Shown here one piece after another: positions 28,743 through 37,827 of a DNA stretch of 64,000 nucleotides. Position numbers and translations under genes: made by a program. The DNA is from JBDTSW01 sp963758845 (GTDB taxonomy: Bacteria; Actinomycetota; Thermoleophilia; Solirubrobacterales; 70-9), in the NCBI GenBank assembly GCA_963758845.1, contig CAVWWX010000002.1:2591722-2655721 (forward strand). The letters run 5' to 3'. The stretch's first letter is position 1. Every line of letters begins with the position of its first letter. The notes beneath the pieces are model-generated. The model was not told the origin of the DNA. It saw nothing but the letters and a program-made list of their open reading frames with translations, and ran no database searches.

Positions 28743-29294
28743 GTGATCGCACGCAGCATCAAGCTGGCCACCACCGTCGGCGCCGCCGTCATCATCGCCC
28801 TCGTCATCGCCGTCCCGACCGCCCAGACGGGCGCGCCGCCCAAGTGCTTCGGCAAGGTCGCGACGATCCTCGGCGACAACGGTGACGACGACATCAATGG
28901 GACCAACGGCAACGACGTAATCGACGCCAAGAACGGTGAGAACGACGTCGACGGCCGCCAGGGGAACGACCGCATCTGCGGCGGCAAGGACGGCGACGAC
29001 ATCTTCGGCAACAAGGGCGACGACCGGATGGCCAGCGGCGGCGGCATCGACTTCATCGCCGGCAAGGCCGGCGACGACCTGCACATCGGCGGGGGCGGCG
29101 ACGACCAGATCGACGCTGTTCAGGACGCGACGAACAACGACGAGGACGTCGTGCGCGGCGAGAAGGGCCAGAACGACTTCCTGGACGTCGCCGACGGTGA
29201 GGGCGACGACAGGGTCAGTGGTGGGGACGGCAACAACGACTCATGCCCGGCCGACGTAGGCGACTCCGTCGGCGGAGACTGCGAGAACATCTAG
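28743..29294 (+). CDS. Small secreted RTX-like calcium-binding repeat protein
   Basis: 183 residues. A Sec signal (about 1-28, IIALVIAVPTAQTGA) is followed almost entirely by degenerate nonapeptide repeats of the RTX type: DNGDDDINGTNGNDVIDAKNG, GKDGDDIFGNKGDDRMASGGG and GGGGDDQIDAVQ. Four Cys residues sit at the two ends (about 35, 80, 167 and 180), suggesting disulfide caps on the beta-roll. No catalytic domain is attached, so it may be a structural or Ca2+-buffering exoprotein. A GTG start at 28743 follows an AGGGGGA site. No type I export genes are nearby. Confidence 0.85.
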   Translation: MIARSIKLATTVGAAVIIALVIAVPTAQTGAPPKCFGKVATILGDNGDDDINGTNGNDVIDAKNGENDVDGRQGNDRICGGKDGDDIFGNKGDDRMASGGGIDFIAGKAGDDLHIGGGGDDQIDAVQDATNNDEDVVRGEKGQNDFLDVADGEGDDRVSGGDGNNDSCPADVGDSVGGDCENI

Positions 29295-29297
29295 CCG

Positions 29298-29531
29298 GTG
29301 GCTGACCTCGAGCAGGTCAGGGGGCTGATCGCCGAGGCACTCCCCGGCGCCGAGGTCGAGATCCTCGACGAGGGCGGCGGCGACCACCTGCGCGCCGTGG
29401 TCGCCGCCCCGCAGTTCGACGGCCTCTCGAGGATCGACCAGCACCGCCTGGTCAAGCGCCCGGTCCAGCACCTGATGGACGACGGGTCGATCCACGCGCT
29501 CTCGGTCAGCTCGAGCGTGTCGAGGGCGTAG
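29298..29531 (+). CDS. BolA/IbaG-family protein
   Basis: 77 residues from a GTG at 29298, just three bases after the preceding stop. It shows the BolA fold pattern: a helix (LEQVRGLIAEALPGAEV), a strand pair (GGGDHLRAVVAAPQF) and the signature HRLVKRPVQHLMDDGSIHALS. BolA proteins partner monothiol CGFS glutaredoxins to bind or deliver [2Fe-2S] clusters. The CGFS glutaredoxin gene is immediately downstream, which strongly supports this. An invariant His is retained in the HRLVKRPV helix region. Confidence 0.88.
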   Translation: MADLEQVRGLIAEALPGAEVEILDEGGGDHLRAVVAAPQFDGLSRIDQHRLVKRPVQHLMDDGSIHALSVSSSVSRA

Positions 29532-29554
29532 AGGGGACTCGCTAAGGTGAACTC

Positions 29555-29956
29555 ATGAGCGATCCCGAGCTGAAGGCCAAGGTCGAGGAGATCATTCGCG
29601 AGAACGAGGTGCTCCTGTTCATGAAGGGAGTGCCCGAGTCGCCGCGCTGCGGCTTCTCGATGCGCGTGGTCGGGATGCTCGACAGCCTGGGCGCCGAGTA
29701 CGGGGCGGTGGACGTGCTTCCCGCGCTGGACCCGCTGCGCGAGGCGACCGGCGAGATCTCCGACTGGCGCACGTTCCCGCAGCTCTACGTCAAGGGCGAG
29801 CTGGTCGGCGGCTGCGACATCGTCGAGGAGATGTACGAGTCGGGCGAGTTGGCCCGGCTCCTCGGAGTGGAGCAGCCCGAGGACGCCAGCGCACCCGAGC
29901 CCGAGAAGCTCGTCCCCGGCGGATCGCAGCAGAGCCCGCCGATGCAACTCGGCTAG
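29555..29956 (+). CDS. Monothiol glutaredoxin, Grx4/GrxD type
   Basis: 133 residues. CGFS active site at residues 32-35 in FMKGVPESPRCGFSMRVVG, the mark of [2Fe-2S]-binding monothiol glutaredoxins. Other conserved parts are TFPQLYVKGELVGGCDIVEEMYESGEL (cis-Pro and glutathione-binding GGCD). The C-terminal 25 residues are an additional Pro/Gln/Ser-rich tail beyond the usual fold. With BolA upstream it forms a classic Fe-S trafficking pair. The ATG at 29555 is well placed after the BolA stop. Confidence 0.93.
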   Translation: MSDPELKAKVEEIIRENEVLLFMKGVPESPRCGFSMRVVGMLDSLGAEYGAVDVLPALDPLREATGEISDWRTFPQLYVKGELVGGCDIVEEMYESGELARLLGVEQPEDASAPEPEKLVPGGSQQSPPMQLG

Positions 29957-29964
29957 GCCGGACC

Positions 29965-30261
29965 ATGGACATCGTGGTCGCAGGTGTCGCGGTGGTGGCG
30001 TTCGCGGCCACCGTCTTCGTTCTCGCGGGCGCCGGTGGGCGCACCCGCCCGCGGCAGCCACGGACGATCCTCCTCCCGGAGGGCGAGGAATGGCTTGACG
30101 TCCAGCAGGTGGCGACGCTCCTGGAGCTACCGCCTTCAGAGATCGTCGAGCTCGTGAACAACGACTCGATCCCGTTCTGGCTGGTGAGGGGCGGGCGCCT
30201 TTCCGAGCCCGAGTACCTGCGCTTCCGCCGCGACGAGATCGACGCCTGGACGATCGGCTAG
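29965..30261 (+). CDS. Membrane-tethered excisionase-type HTH domain protein
   Basis: 98 residues. An N-terminal hydrophobic helix (about 3-22, VVAGVAVVAFAATVFVLAG) and a basic linker lead to a small domain. It reads WLDVQQVATLLELPPSEIVELVNNDSIPFWLVRGG with RFRRDEIDAW, the pattern of a MerR/excisionase-like (HTH_17) DNA-binding fold. Such domains are normally soluble, so attachment to a membrane anchor is unusual. It starts 8 bases after the glutaredoxin stop and is probably in the same transcript. Whether it binds DNA is untested. Confidence 0.7.
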   Translation: MDIVVAGVAVVAFAATVFVLAGAGGRTRPRQPRTILLPEGEEWLDVQQVATLLELPPSEIVELVNNDSIPFWLVRGGRLSEPEYLRFRRDEIDAWTIG

Positions 30262-30274
30262 GAGATGGCCCGGT

Positions 30275-30346
30275 TCACCGGCTCGCTCTCAGGCGCACGT
30301 AGACCCAGCCTCCGAGGACCAGCAGCACCGGCAACGCCACCCCCAA
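30275..30346 (-). CDS. Possible hydrophobic microprotein (tentative)
   Basis: A 23-residue reading from a TTG, MGVALPVLLVLGGWVYVRLRASR, which has the shape of a single membrane helix with a basic tail. It sits in the 180-base gap between the HTH and cupin genes, on the opposite strand. There is no convincing ribosome site and the sense of transcription is unsupported, so this may be chance. It is listed because nothing else explains this gap. Confidence 0.15.
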   Translation of the reverse strand: MGVALPVLLVLGGWVYVRLRASR

Positions 30347-30442
30347 CGAGGTCGAACGCGACGACGCCTACCGTCGACGTGAACAGGCGCGACCCAGGAA
30401 CGGCGTCGTGGCCGCCACGCGTCAGCGGTAGACATCCGGGAG

Positions 30443-31084
30443 ATGACCGTGCCGAACTACGAGACCTTTTCGATCCCCGCCGCCGAGTCCGTCGCCGTCG
30501 GCGCCGACGGGCTCCAGTGGATCCCGGTCCGCCGCAGGCTCGGCATCGGCGCCTTCGGCGTCAACGGCTTCCGGGCCGCCGGGCGAGGGGATGCCGTCAT
30601 CGAGGACCACGTCGAGTCGCCCGGGCAGGAGGAGCTCTACGTGGTACTTCAGGGCGCCGCGACCTTCACGGTCGGCGGCGAGGCGGTCGAGGCCGGCCCG
30701 GGCACGGCCGTCTACGTGCCCGATCCCGAGCTGAAGCGTGGTGCGGTGGCCACCGAGGACGACACCGTTGTCCTCGCGGTCGGAGGCTGGCGGGACAAGC
30801 CGTACCACTCCCTGCCCTGGGAGCCGATCTACCTGGCGCAGGGCGCGATGCGCCGCGGGGACTGGGCGGCCGCCATCGAGACGCTCGAGCGCGAGGCCGG
30901 GGAGCACCGGGACACCGCGACCGTGCGGTTCCGGCTTGCCTGCTGCCACGCCCGCCTGGGCGAGGACGACGCGGCGATCGACGAGCTGCGCCGCGCGTAC
31001 GAAGTGAATCCCGGGATCCGGGAGCGCGCCGAGCGCGAGGACGCGCTCGCCGGGCTTCGTGACCGCGAGGACTGGCCCGGGTGA
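30443..31084 (+). CDS. Cupin-domain protein with TPR-like C-terminus
   Basis: 213 residues. A cupin barrel at about 45-115 reads HVESPGQEELYVVLQGAATF...GGEAVEAGPGTAVYVPDPELKRGAVA. The first metal-binding motif is atypical (only one His; E-E-L-Y present) and the second motif lacks the usual His, so metal binding may be lost. The C-terminal part (about 135-213) is helical and TPR-like (AAIETLEREAGEHRDTATVRFRLACCHARLGEDDAAIDEL). A sensor, binding or scaffold role is more likely than catalysis. It converges with the ABC-F gene. Confidence 0.8.
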   Translation: MTVPNYETFSIPAAESVAVGADGLQWIPVRRRLGIGAFGVNGFRAAGRGDAVIEDHVESPGQEELYVVLQGAATFTVGGEAVEAGPGTAVYVPDPELKRGAVATEDDTVVLAVGGWRDKPYHSLPWEPIYLAQGAMRRGDWAAAIETLEREAGEHRDTATVRFRLACCHARLGEDDAAIDELRRAYEVNPGIRERAEREDALAGLRDREDWPG

Positions 31085-31098
31085 CCGGCTGACGCCGG

Positions 31099-32973
<1,875 letters not shown>

Positions 32974-33056
32974 CGTCGCTCCTTCGGTTCAGAGGGGCGG
33001 GCGGCGCCCTCAGGCGCCCTCGCCGGGGCGGGAAGTTACGGGGCTGAGCGCGCCGC

Positions 33057-33434
33057 CTACACCGAGGCGGCGGCCTGCTCGGCCGCGTCTTCCTTCACCT
33101 GGAACGAGGAGCCGCAGCCACAGGCGGCGACGACGTTCGGGTTGTTGACCGTGAACCCGGCGCCCTGGAGCCCGTCGACGTAGTCGACCTGCGATCCGAA
33201 CACGAACTGCATCGACACCTTGTCGACGACGACCGAGACGCCGGCGTGGTCGAAGACGTGGTCGTCGGCCTTCTTCTGGTCGAGGGCGAGCGCGTACTGG
33301 AAGCCCGAGCAGCCGCCACCGCGCACCGCGATGCGGAGCGCCTGGTTGTCACCGATCTCGCCGGATCCGATCAGCTCGGTGATCTTGCCGGCGGCCTTGT
33401 CGGTGAGTGTTACGGCTGCTTCCGGGGTGTCCAT
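33057..33434 (-). CDS. A-type iron-sulfur carrier (IscA/ErpA family)
   Basis: 125 residues. The three cluster-ligand Cys are present in the family order: RGGGCSGFQY, then C-G-C in VVAACGCGSSFQV. The fold is completed by VTLTDKAAGKITELI at the N-terminus. Such proteins insert Fe-S clusters into target apoproteins. The ATG at 33434 is chosen because upstream residues are not conserved-looking. It has a helical Ala/Glu tail after the CGC motif. The adjacent downstream-oriented GST-N protein and SDR are in the same orientation. Confidence 0.92.
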   Translation of the reverse strand: MDTPEAAVTLTDKAAGKITELIGSGEIGDNQALRIAVRGGGCSGFQYALALDQKKADDHVFDHAGVSVVVDKVSMQFVFGSQVDYVDGLQGAGFTVNNPNVVAACGCGSSFQVKEDAAEQAAASV

Positions 33435-33453
33435 GGCTTCACATTGTATAGGG

Positions 33454-33765
33454 CTAGTCGGCCTGCGGCTCGGATCTGGCCTTGCGCTTGCGCTCGCCAT
33501 TCTCCTTGGGGTTCGTACCGTACCTCCAATCGAGGTATTGGAGGATTCGCCTCGAGTCGTGGATCACCTCGTCGCCGTCGACGAGCACCGGCACGCGCCG
33601 CTGGCCGGTCAGCTCCTCGATCTCGGGACGGCGCCTGCGGTTGTACGGCAGCCGCTCGGTCCGGTGTGCGAGGTCGAGCTTGCGCAGCCGGCGCTCGACG
33701 GCACCGCAGGGGCAGAGCACGTTCGTGCGGGTGGGACAGCGGAAGAAGACCAGGCCGTCGCTCAT
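33454..33765 (-). CDS. Glutaredoxin/GST N-terminal domain protein
   Basis: 103 residues with a thioredoxin fold of the GST-N type. A Cys-containing first turn (FFRCPTRTNVLCPCGAVERRL) is followed by the cis-Pro strand RRVPVLVDGDEVIHDSRRILQYLDWRYG, the classic GST-N/glutaredoxin glutathione-binding pattern. There are three Cys in the N-terminal segment, including C-P-C. The protein ends with a basic tail. The ATG at 33765 overlaps the stop of the SDR gene upstream by 4 bases (ATGA), so translation is probably coupled. It could be a mycothiol- or glutathione-dependent reductase. Confidence 0.8.
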   Translation of the reverse strand: MSDGLVFFRCPTRTNVLCPCGAVERRLRKLDLAHRTERLPYNRRRRPEIEELTGQRRVPVLVDGDEVIHDSRRILQYLDWRYGTNPKENGERKRKARSEPQAD

Positions 33766-34820
33766 CTGCGCAACACCCTCTCACCCATCGCCATCGCGCG
33801 GCCGGCGAGATCGAACGCGCTGCGGGCCGGGCCGCCGCCACGGCCGACCCGGTCGCCCAGCTGGTCGGACTGCCAGCGCACGCAGTCCTCGAGCGTCTCC
33901 TCGTGCGGCCGGGCCTTGAAGCCCAGCTCGCGCTTGGCCTTGGTGGAGCGGTACGTCCACCACAGCGCGCCGGAGCGGATCTCGTCGGGGGAGATCGGCA
34001 GCGGTAGCCGCGCGCCGCCCGCCAGCTCGGCGGCGCGCGCCGCCAGGCCCGCAGGCAGCCGCAGGGTTGGCGCCGGGACACCCGAGATCCGCGAGAGGTC
34101 GGCGAACAGGCGGTCGAGGGTGAAGTTGCGGCCGCCGAGGATGTAGCGCTCGCCCACCGCGCCCTTCTCGTCGGCCAGGACGTGACCCGTGGCGACGTCG
34201 CGCACGTCCACGATGTTGAGCGCGCCGTTCACGTAGGCCGGGATGCCGCCCACCAGGAAGCGCCTCACCAGGTGCATCGACGTGCCACCGGGCGAGTCCG
34301 GGCCCAGCACGAAGGTCGGGTTGACGATCACCAGCGGCAGGCCCCTCGCGGCCTGGCGCAGGGCTTCGACCTCGGCCTCGTGCTTGGAGTTCACGTAGGC
34401 GATGCCCAGGCCGCCCGCCGTGAACGTGCTTGTCTCGTCGGCGACACCGTCGGGCTCCGCCGGCCCGATCGCCGCCACGGATGAGGTGAGGACGGCGCGC
34501 TCGACCCCGGCGGCCAGCGCCTCCTCCAGCACCAGCCGGGTTCCCTTGACGTTGGCCTCGAAGACCGCGTCGCGATCGGCCTCGCGCAGCGACGTCCGGC
34601 CGGCGGCGTGGAAGACCCGGTCCACCCCGTCGAGCGCCCGGCGGACCGCGCGGCGGTCGGTCACGTCGCCCGTCACGCGGGCGTAGTCCAGGCCCTCCAG
34701 GGGGCGATCGTCGGACGTGCGGCGGAGCATCAGCACCAGCTCGTCGCCGCGCTCGGCCAGCGCCCGCGCCAGGTGCGAGCCGATGAATCCGCTCGCGCCG
34801 GTGACCAGGGTCTTCGCCAT
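33762..34820 (-). CDS. NAD(P)-dependent SDR epimerase/reductase (dihydroflavonol-reductase-like)
   Basis: 352 residues, extended short-chain dehydrogenase. The Rossmann motif TGASGFIGSHLARAL is at the N-terminus. The active site is Ser in LTSSVAAIG and the Y-x3-K motif AYVNSKHEAE. Upstream D is seen in TGDVTDRRAVRRAL. The C-terminal substrate domain contains WWTYRSTKAKRELGFKARPHEETLEDCV, as in dihydroflavonol/hopanoid-associated reductases. The substrate is unknown. It leads a minus-strand run with the GST-N and A-type carrier genes. Confidence 0.85.
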   Translation of the reverse strand: MAKTLVTGASGFIGSHLARALAERGDELVLMLRRTSDDRPLEGLDYARVTGDVTDRRAVRRALDGVDRVFHAAGRTSLREADRDAVFEANVKGTRLVLEEALAAGVERAVLTSSVAAIGPAEPDGVADETSTFTAGGLGIAYVNSKHEAEVEALRQAARGLPLVIVNPTFVLGPDSPGGTSMHLVRRFLVGGIPAYVNGALNIVDVRDVATGHVLADEKGAVGERYILGGRNFTLDRLFADLSRISGVPAPTLRLPAGLAARAAELAGGARLPLPISPDEIRSGALWWTYRSTKAKRELGFKARPHEETLEDCVRWQSDQLGDRVGRGGGPARSAFDLAGRAMAMGERVLRR

Positions 34821-34885
34821 CGCGCGGCAGGGTAGGGATTCCGCCCGGCGCGAGGGCCGGTCCGCAGTTGTGTTAGAAGGGGCCG

Positions 34886-35767
34886 GTGAGCGCGGACGCC
34901 CCGACCGCGGTCGTGACCGACACGACCGCCTACCTGCCCGACGAGATCCTCGCCGAGTACGGGATCCACCGGGTCAGCCTCTACGTCACGCTCGACGGCG
35001 AGCAGCGCCCCGAGCGCGAGATCGCCGCCGACCAGTACGGCGACTTCTTCGAGCGCCTGAGCCGCTCCGAGGAGGGCGCGACGACGTCACAGCCGTCGGT
35101 CGGCGACTTCCTCGAGGTCTACGAGCCACTCCTCGCCCAGGGCTCGGACATCGTCTCGATCCACATCTCCGCCGGGATCTCTGGAACCTACGAGTCGGCC
35201 ATGCAGGCGCGCCAGCGGCTGATCGACGAGGGCAAGGGCGGCGAGCGGATCCACGTCGAGGACAGCCGCACCGCCTGCGGCGGGCAGGGCCTGATGACGA
35301 TGGCGGCCTCGCGGGCCTCGGCCAAGGGCGCCGGCGGCGCCGAGGCGGCGGAGGTGGCGCGGGACGTGCGCTCGACGCTGAAGCTGTGGTTCGCGATCGA
35401 CACCCTCGAGTACCTGCGGAAGGGCGGCCGGATCGGCGCCGCCCAGGCGCTCTTGGGCTCGGCCCTTCAGATCAAGCCGATCCTGACGCTGGAGGAGGAG
35501 ATCACGCCCGTCGAGCGGGTGCGCACCCGCCGCCGCGCGATCGAGCGGATCGTCGACTACGCCAAGGAGCGCAAGGAGGCCGGTGCCGACAAGTGGGTGG
35601 TCCAGCACATCCACGACCCGGAGACCGCGCGCCAGATCGTCGAGCGGTGCCGCGAGGTCTTCGGCTCCGACCCCGTCTTCGTCTCCGAGATCGGGCCCGT
35701 CATCGGCGCCCACGTCGGCCCGGGCCTCCTGGGCTTCGGCGGCGTCCGTAGCGACCTGCTGGACTGA
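34886..35767 (+). CDS. DegV-family fatty-acid-binding protein
   Basis: 293 residues. DegV/FakB-like proteins bind a fatty acid in a deep pocket, and FakB relatives present it to a kinase. Conserved parts are VVTDTTAYLPDEIL at the start, TSQPSVGDFLEVYE, SIHISAGISGTYESAMQA (pocket Ser/Thr) and DTLEYLRKGGRIGAAQALLGSALQIKPIL. No kinase partner (FakA) is nearby. The GTG at 34886 gives MSADAPTAVVTD. Divergent from the SDR gene with about 65 bases between. Confidence 0.93.
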   Translation: MSADAPTAVVTDTTAYLPDEILAEYGIHRVSLYVTLDGEQRPEREIAADQYGDFFERLSRSEEGATTSQPSVGDFLEVYEPLLAQGSDIVSIHISAGISGTYESAMQARQRLIDEGKGGERIHVEDSRTACGGQGLMTMAASRASAKGAGGAEAAEVARDVRSTLKLWFAIDTLEYLRKGGRIGAAQALLGSALQIKPILTLEEEITPVERVRTRRRAIERIVDYAKERKEAGADKWVVQHIHDPETARQIVERCREVFGSDPVFVSEIGPVIGAHVGPGLLGFGGVRSDLLD

Positions 35768-35771
35768 GGCA

Positions 35772-36461
35772 CTAGCGAGCGATGGTGCGCGGCCGGGGCT
35801 GCCCGGACGACCGGACGCGGGCGTAACCGGGCTCGGCTTGCTTGTCGCAGAAGTCGAACAATCGCGGAAATCGATCCGCCACGCCGAGAACGTCTCCGTC
35901 GGAATCGAATGCCGTCATCCGGAAGGAGCGGCCGGGGATGCAGCCGCGCACGGGGAGCTCGGCGAAGCCGAAGGGCTCGGGCTCGTCGATCGCGTCGAGG
36001 AGCCCGTCGTCGACCTGGAAGACCGCGGCGTCCTTGGCCTTGTGAAGACCGTTCCGGCGGTACGTGACTTCGACGGCAGCTACCTCCGGGACGAGCGCGG
36101 CGTCGACCTTCGTTATGCGGTGCCCGTAAAACGTCTCGGTCCCGTAGCTCCCGGCCCAGATCGCTTCGCCTTCCGGCGGCAGCGGAGAGTCACCGCACCA
36201 GCCGTAGCCCGAGGCGCTCCGGGCTCGGATCGTGTCGAGCCACAGGCACAAGCCCGAACTGGAGCTGTGCCCGATGAACTCGGCCCGGCCGTCGAAGTCC
36301 TCCGACTCACCCAGGATGATCGGATCGCTGCAGGGCCGCAGGTCCCGGTCGCAGCGATTGAAATGAACGGTGGGCTCGCCGCCGACCGCGGCCATAGCCA
36401 TGGCGCCCGCGCTGAGCGACGCAACCAACGTCAGGCCAACCAGGAGCGTCGTGCGGGTCAC
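35772..36461 (-). CDS. Secreted protein of unknown function
   Basis: 229 residues with a Sec signal peptide (about 1-25, LLVGLTLVASLSAGAMAMAA). The mature part has six or more Cys (DRDLRPCSDP, GLCLWLD, GYGWCGDS, VRGCIPG, FDFCDK), suggesting disulfides, and beta-rich segments (VAAVEVTYRRNGLHKAKDAAVFQVDDG, FRMTAFDSDGDVLG). No known domain is recognised. It is convergent with the DegV gene, 4 bases away. Confidence 0.7.
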   Translation of the reverse strand: MTRTTLLVGLTLVASLSAGAMAMAAVGGEPTVHFNRCDRDLRPCSDPIILGESEDFDGRAEFIGHSSSSGLCLWLDTIRARSASGYGWCGDSPLPPEGEAIWAGSYGTETFYGHRITKVDAALVPEVAAVEVTYRRNGLHKAKDAAVFQVDDGLLDAIDEPEPFGFAELPVRGCIPGRSFRMTAFDSDGDVLGVADRFPRLFDFCDKQAEPGYARVRSSGQPRPRTIAR

Positions 36462-36514
36462 CTGAGTGACCGTACCGCCCCCTGGCCACCCGGTGCGCCA
36501 GTCGCCGGCGGCCC

Positions 36515-36808
36515 TCAGCCCATGGTGCGTTGCAGCTTGACCTCACACTGGTCGACCGAGGCACGGCTGCCGGGCGTCTCCGAGGAATCCATCGCGGCGA
36601 ACACCGCGTCCGCCTCGCGCATCTTCTCCTCTGTCTCGAAGTAGCCGACGAAGAGGGCCGTGCCTTGGTCATCGTCGAAGAAGAGCTCCATTCCAACCGG
36701 GTCCACCCCGGGGGGCGGTCCGTCGTCCTCCTCGACTCGGGCGACGATCTCGGAGATTCGCTCCGGGGTCACGCCGGTGAACCTGACAACGCGTGCGTGC
36801 ATAGGCAT
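36515..36808 (-). CDS. Small ABM/dimeric alpha-beta-barrel-like protein
   Basis: 97 residues. The pattern HARVVRFTGVTPERISEIVARVEEDDG, then GMELFFDDDQGTALFVGYFETEEKMREADAVFAAMD, matches the ferredoxin-like (antibiotic biosynthesis monooxygenase or related) dimeric barrel. Enzymatic residues cannot be identified. The ATG at 36808 is preceded by GTAGGAGAT, a good ribosome site. About 60 bases of C- and G-runs separate it from the DUF3618 gene. Confidence 0.65.
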   Translation of the reverse strand: MPMHARVVRFTGVTPERISEIVARVEEDDGPPPGVDPVGMELFFDDDQGTALFVGYFETEEKMREADAVFAAMDSSETPGSRASVDQCEVKLQRTMG

Positions 36809-36871
36809 CTCCTACTCGCTTGCTTGTGGAGACCCTAAACCCCCCACGGGGGCGGTGTAGGGGGGCGGGCG

Positions 36872-37147
36872 CTAACGGCGGCGGCGCAGGGCCATCAGGC
36901 CGCCGACGGCGAAGCCGACGATGGCGGCGCCGACGATCAGCTCCTGGCGGTGCTCGCGCACCTGCCGGCGCCAGTCGGTGAGCTCGGTGACACGGCCGCG
37001 GAGAGCCTCGACGGACTTGCCGAGCTGTTCGCGCTGGGCCTCGATGTCCTGGCGGATCTCGGACGACGAGCGCCCCGGGGCGCCCGCGGCCCGCCGGGCG
37101 ACGGGCTCGCCCGCGCCGCTTACGTAGAGGTCGCCGCCGTCGCTCAT
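36872..37147 (-). CDS. DUF3618-domain membrane protein
   Basis: 91 residues. The N-terminal part is flexible; residues 27-65 form a helix (SSEIRQDIEAQREQLGKSVEALRGRVTELTDWR) typical of DUF3618, and a single C-terminal TM helix (about 70-87, LIVGAAIVGFAVGGLMAL) ends in RRRR. Usually found next to phage-holin-like and DUF4235 proteins in actinobacteria, as here. The cluster role is unknown. Its start overlaps the upstream stop by 4 bases (ATGA). Confidence 0.82.
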   Translation of the reverse strand: MSDGGDLYVSGAGEPVARRAAGAPGRSSSEIRQDIEAQREQLGKSVEALRGRVTELTDWRRQVREHRQELIVGAAIVGFAVGGLMALRRRR

Positions 37148-37614
37148 GGCTGCTGCTTCTCGTACGGGGTGGTGTCGCCCTCGAGCGTCTGACGCACCCG
37201 CTTGGCCTCCTCGATCGCCAGGTCGGGCGTGGGCGGTGAGCCCTTCTGGAAGGTGCGGTAGGCGAAGTAGCCGGCGCCGGCCGCGACGAGGAACCAGAAG
37301 AGGGCCTCGATCATGAAGCCGACCCAGATCTCATCCTCGAAGAACAGCTCGTTGATGAGCCAGGCGATGCCGTGCATGAGCATCGCCAGGCCCATGAGCG
37401 CGAAGACTCCGGCCGCGATCCCGACGGCGCCGCCGCGAAGGAGCGCCTGGACCTTCTCGGAGACCTCGGCCTTGGCGAGCTCGATCTCCTCGCGGACGAG
37501 AATCGAGACGCGCTCGGAGACGTCGAAGACCATCTCGCCCACGGACATGTCGTCGCGCGGACGCTCGGTGTGAGGCGGATCGGGTGGGACCCGCTTGTCC
37601 CCTTCGGGCGTCAC
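37144..37614 (-). CDS. Phage-holin-like (DUF1469/Holin_X) membrane protein
   Basis: 156 residues. A Pro-rich N-terminus is followed by an amphipathic helix (VFDVSERVSILVREEIELAKAEVSEKVQALLRG) and two long TM helices (about 63-85 and 97-120), the layout of the Holin_X/DUF1469 family, with a helical cytoplasmic tail. The GTG at 37614 overlaps the stop of the preceding small gene (GTGA). Despite the family name there is no phage context; these proteins are chromosomal in many actinobacteria. Confidence 0.85.
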   Translation of the reverse strand: MTPEGDKRVPPDPPHTERPRDDMSVGEMVFDVSERVSILVREEIELAKAEVSEKVQALLRGGAVGIAAGVFALMGLAMLMHGIAWLINELFFEDEIWVGFMIEALFWFLVAAGAGYFAYRTFQKGSPPTPDLAIEEAKRVRQTLEGDTTPYEKQQP

Positions 37615-37745
37615 TCGGGGGGATCCTCTTTGAAGACGCGGTGCCAGATGGCCGTGGAGGTCTTGTGCGCCGCCACGCTCGCCAGGGCTCCGGTCGCCGC
37701 CAGCAGCCCGGCCCACATCAGCCTTCTGACCATGTCGTTATCCAT
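37611..37745 (-). CDS. Small membrane protein, DUF4235-like
   Basis: 44 residues, too short for routine gene calling. MDNDMVRRLMWAGLLAATGALASV is one TM helix and TAIWHRVFKEDPPE is a basic then acidic tail, close to truncated DUF4235 proteins. It starts at an ATG (37745) and its stop overlaps the holin-like GTG. Its place at the head of the coupled trio, rather than strong sequence conservation, is the main evidence. Confidence 0.6.
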   Translation of the reverse strand: MDNDMVRRLMWAGLLAATGALASVAAHKTSTAIWHRVFKEDPPE

Positions 37746-37827
37746 GCGTTCCCTTACGTCCCAGGTCGCGTCGTCGTCTGCGCGGCGGCTACCCGTCGCG
37801 CCCGGGGCAGTAAACCATCCCGGCGAA

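Noticed and set aside
28850..29240. Repeat-rich DNA that could suggest a CRISPR array
   Set aside because: The repetition is at protein level (RTX nonapeptides) with degenerate DNA repeats and no constant-length spacers.
37144..37614. Phage lysis (holin) cassette
   Set aside because: The holin-like domain belongs to a chromosomal family linked to DUF3618; no endolysin, terminase or capsid genes are near.
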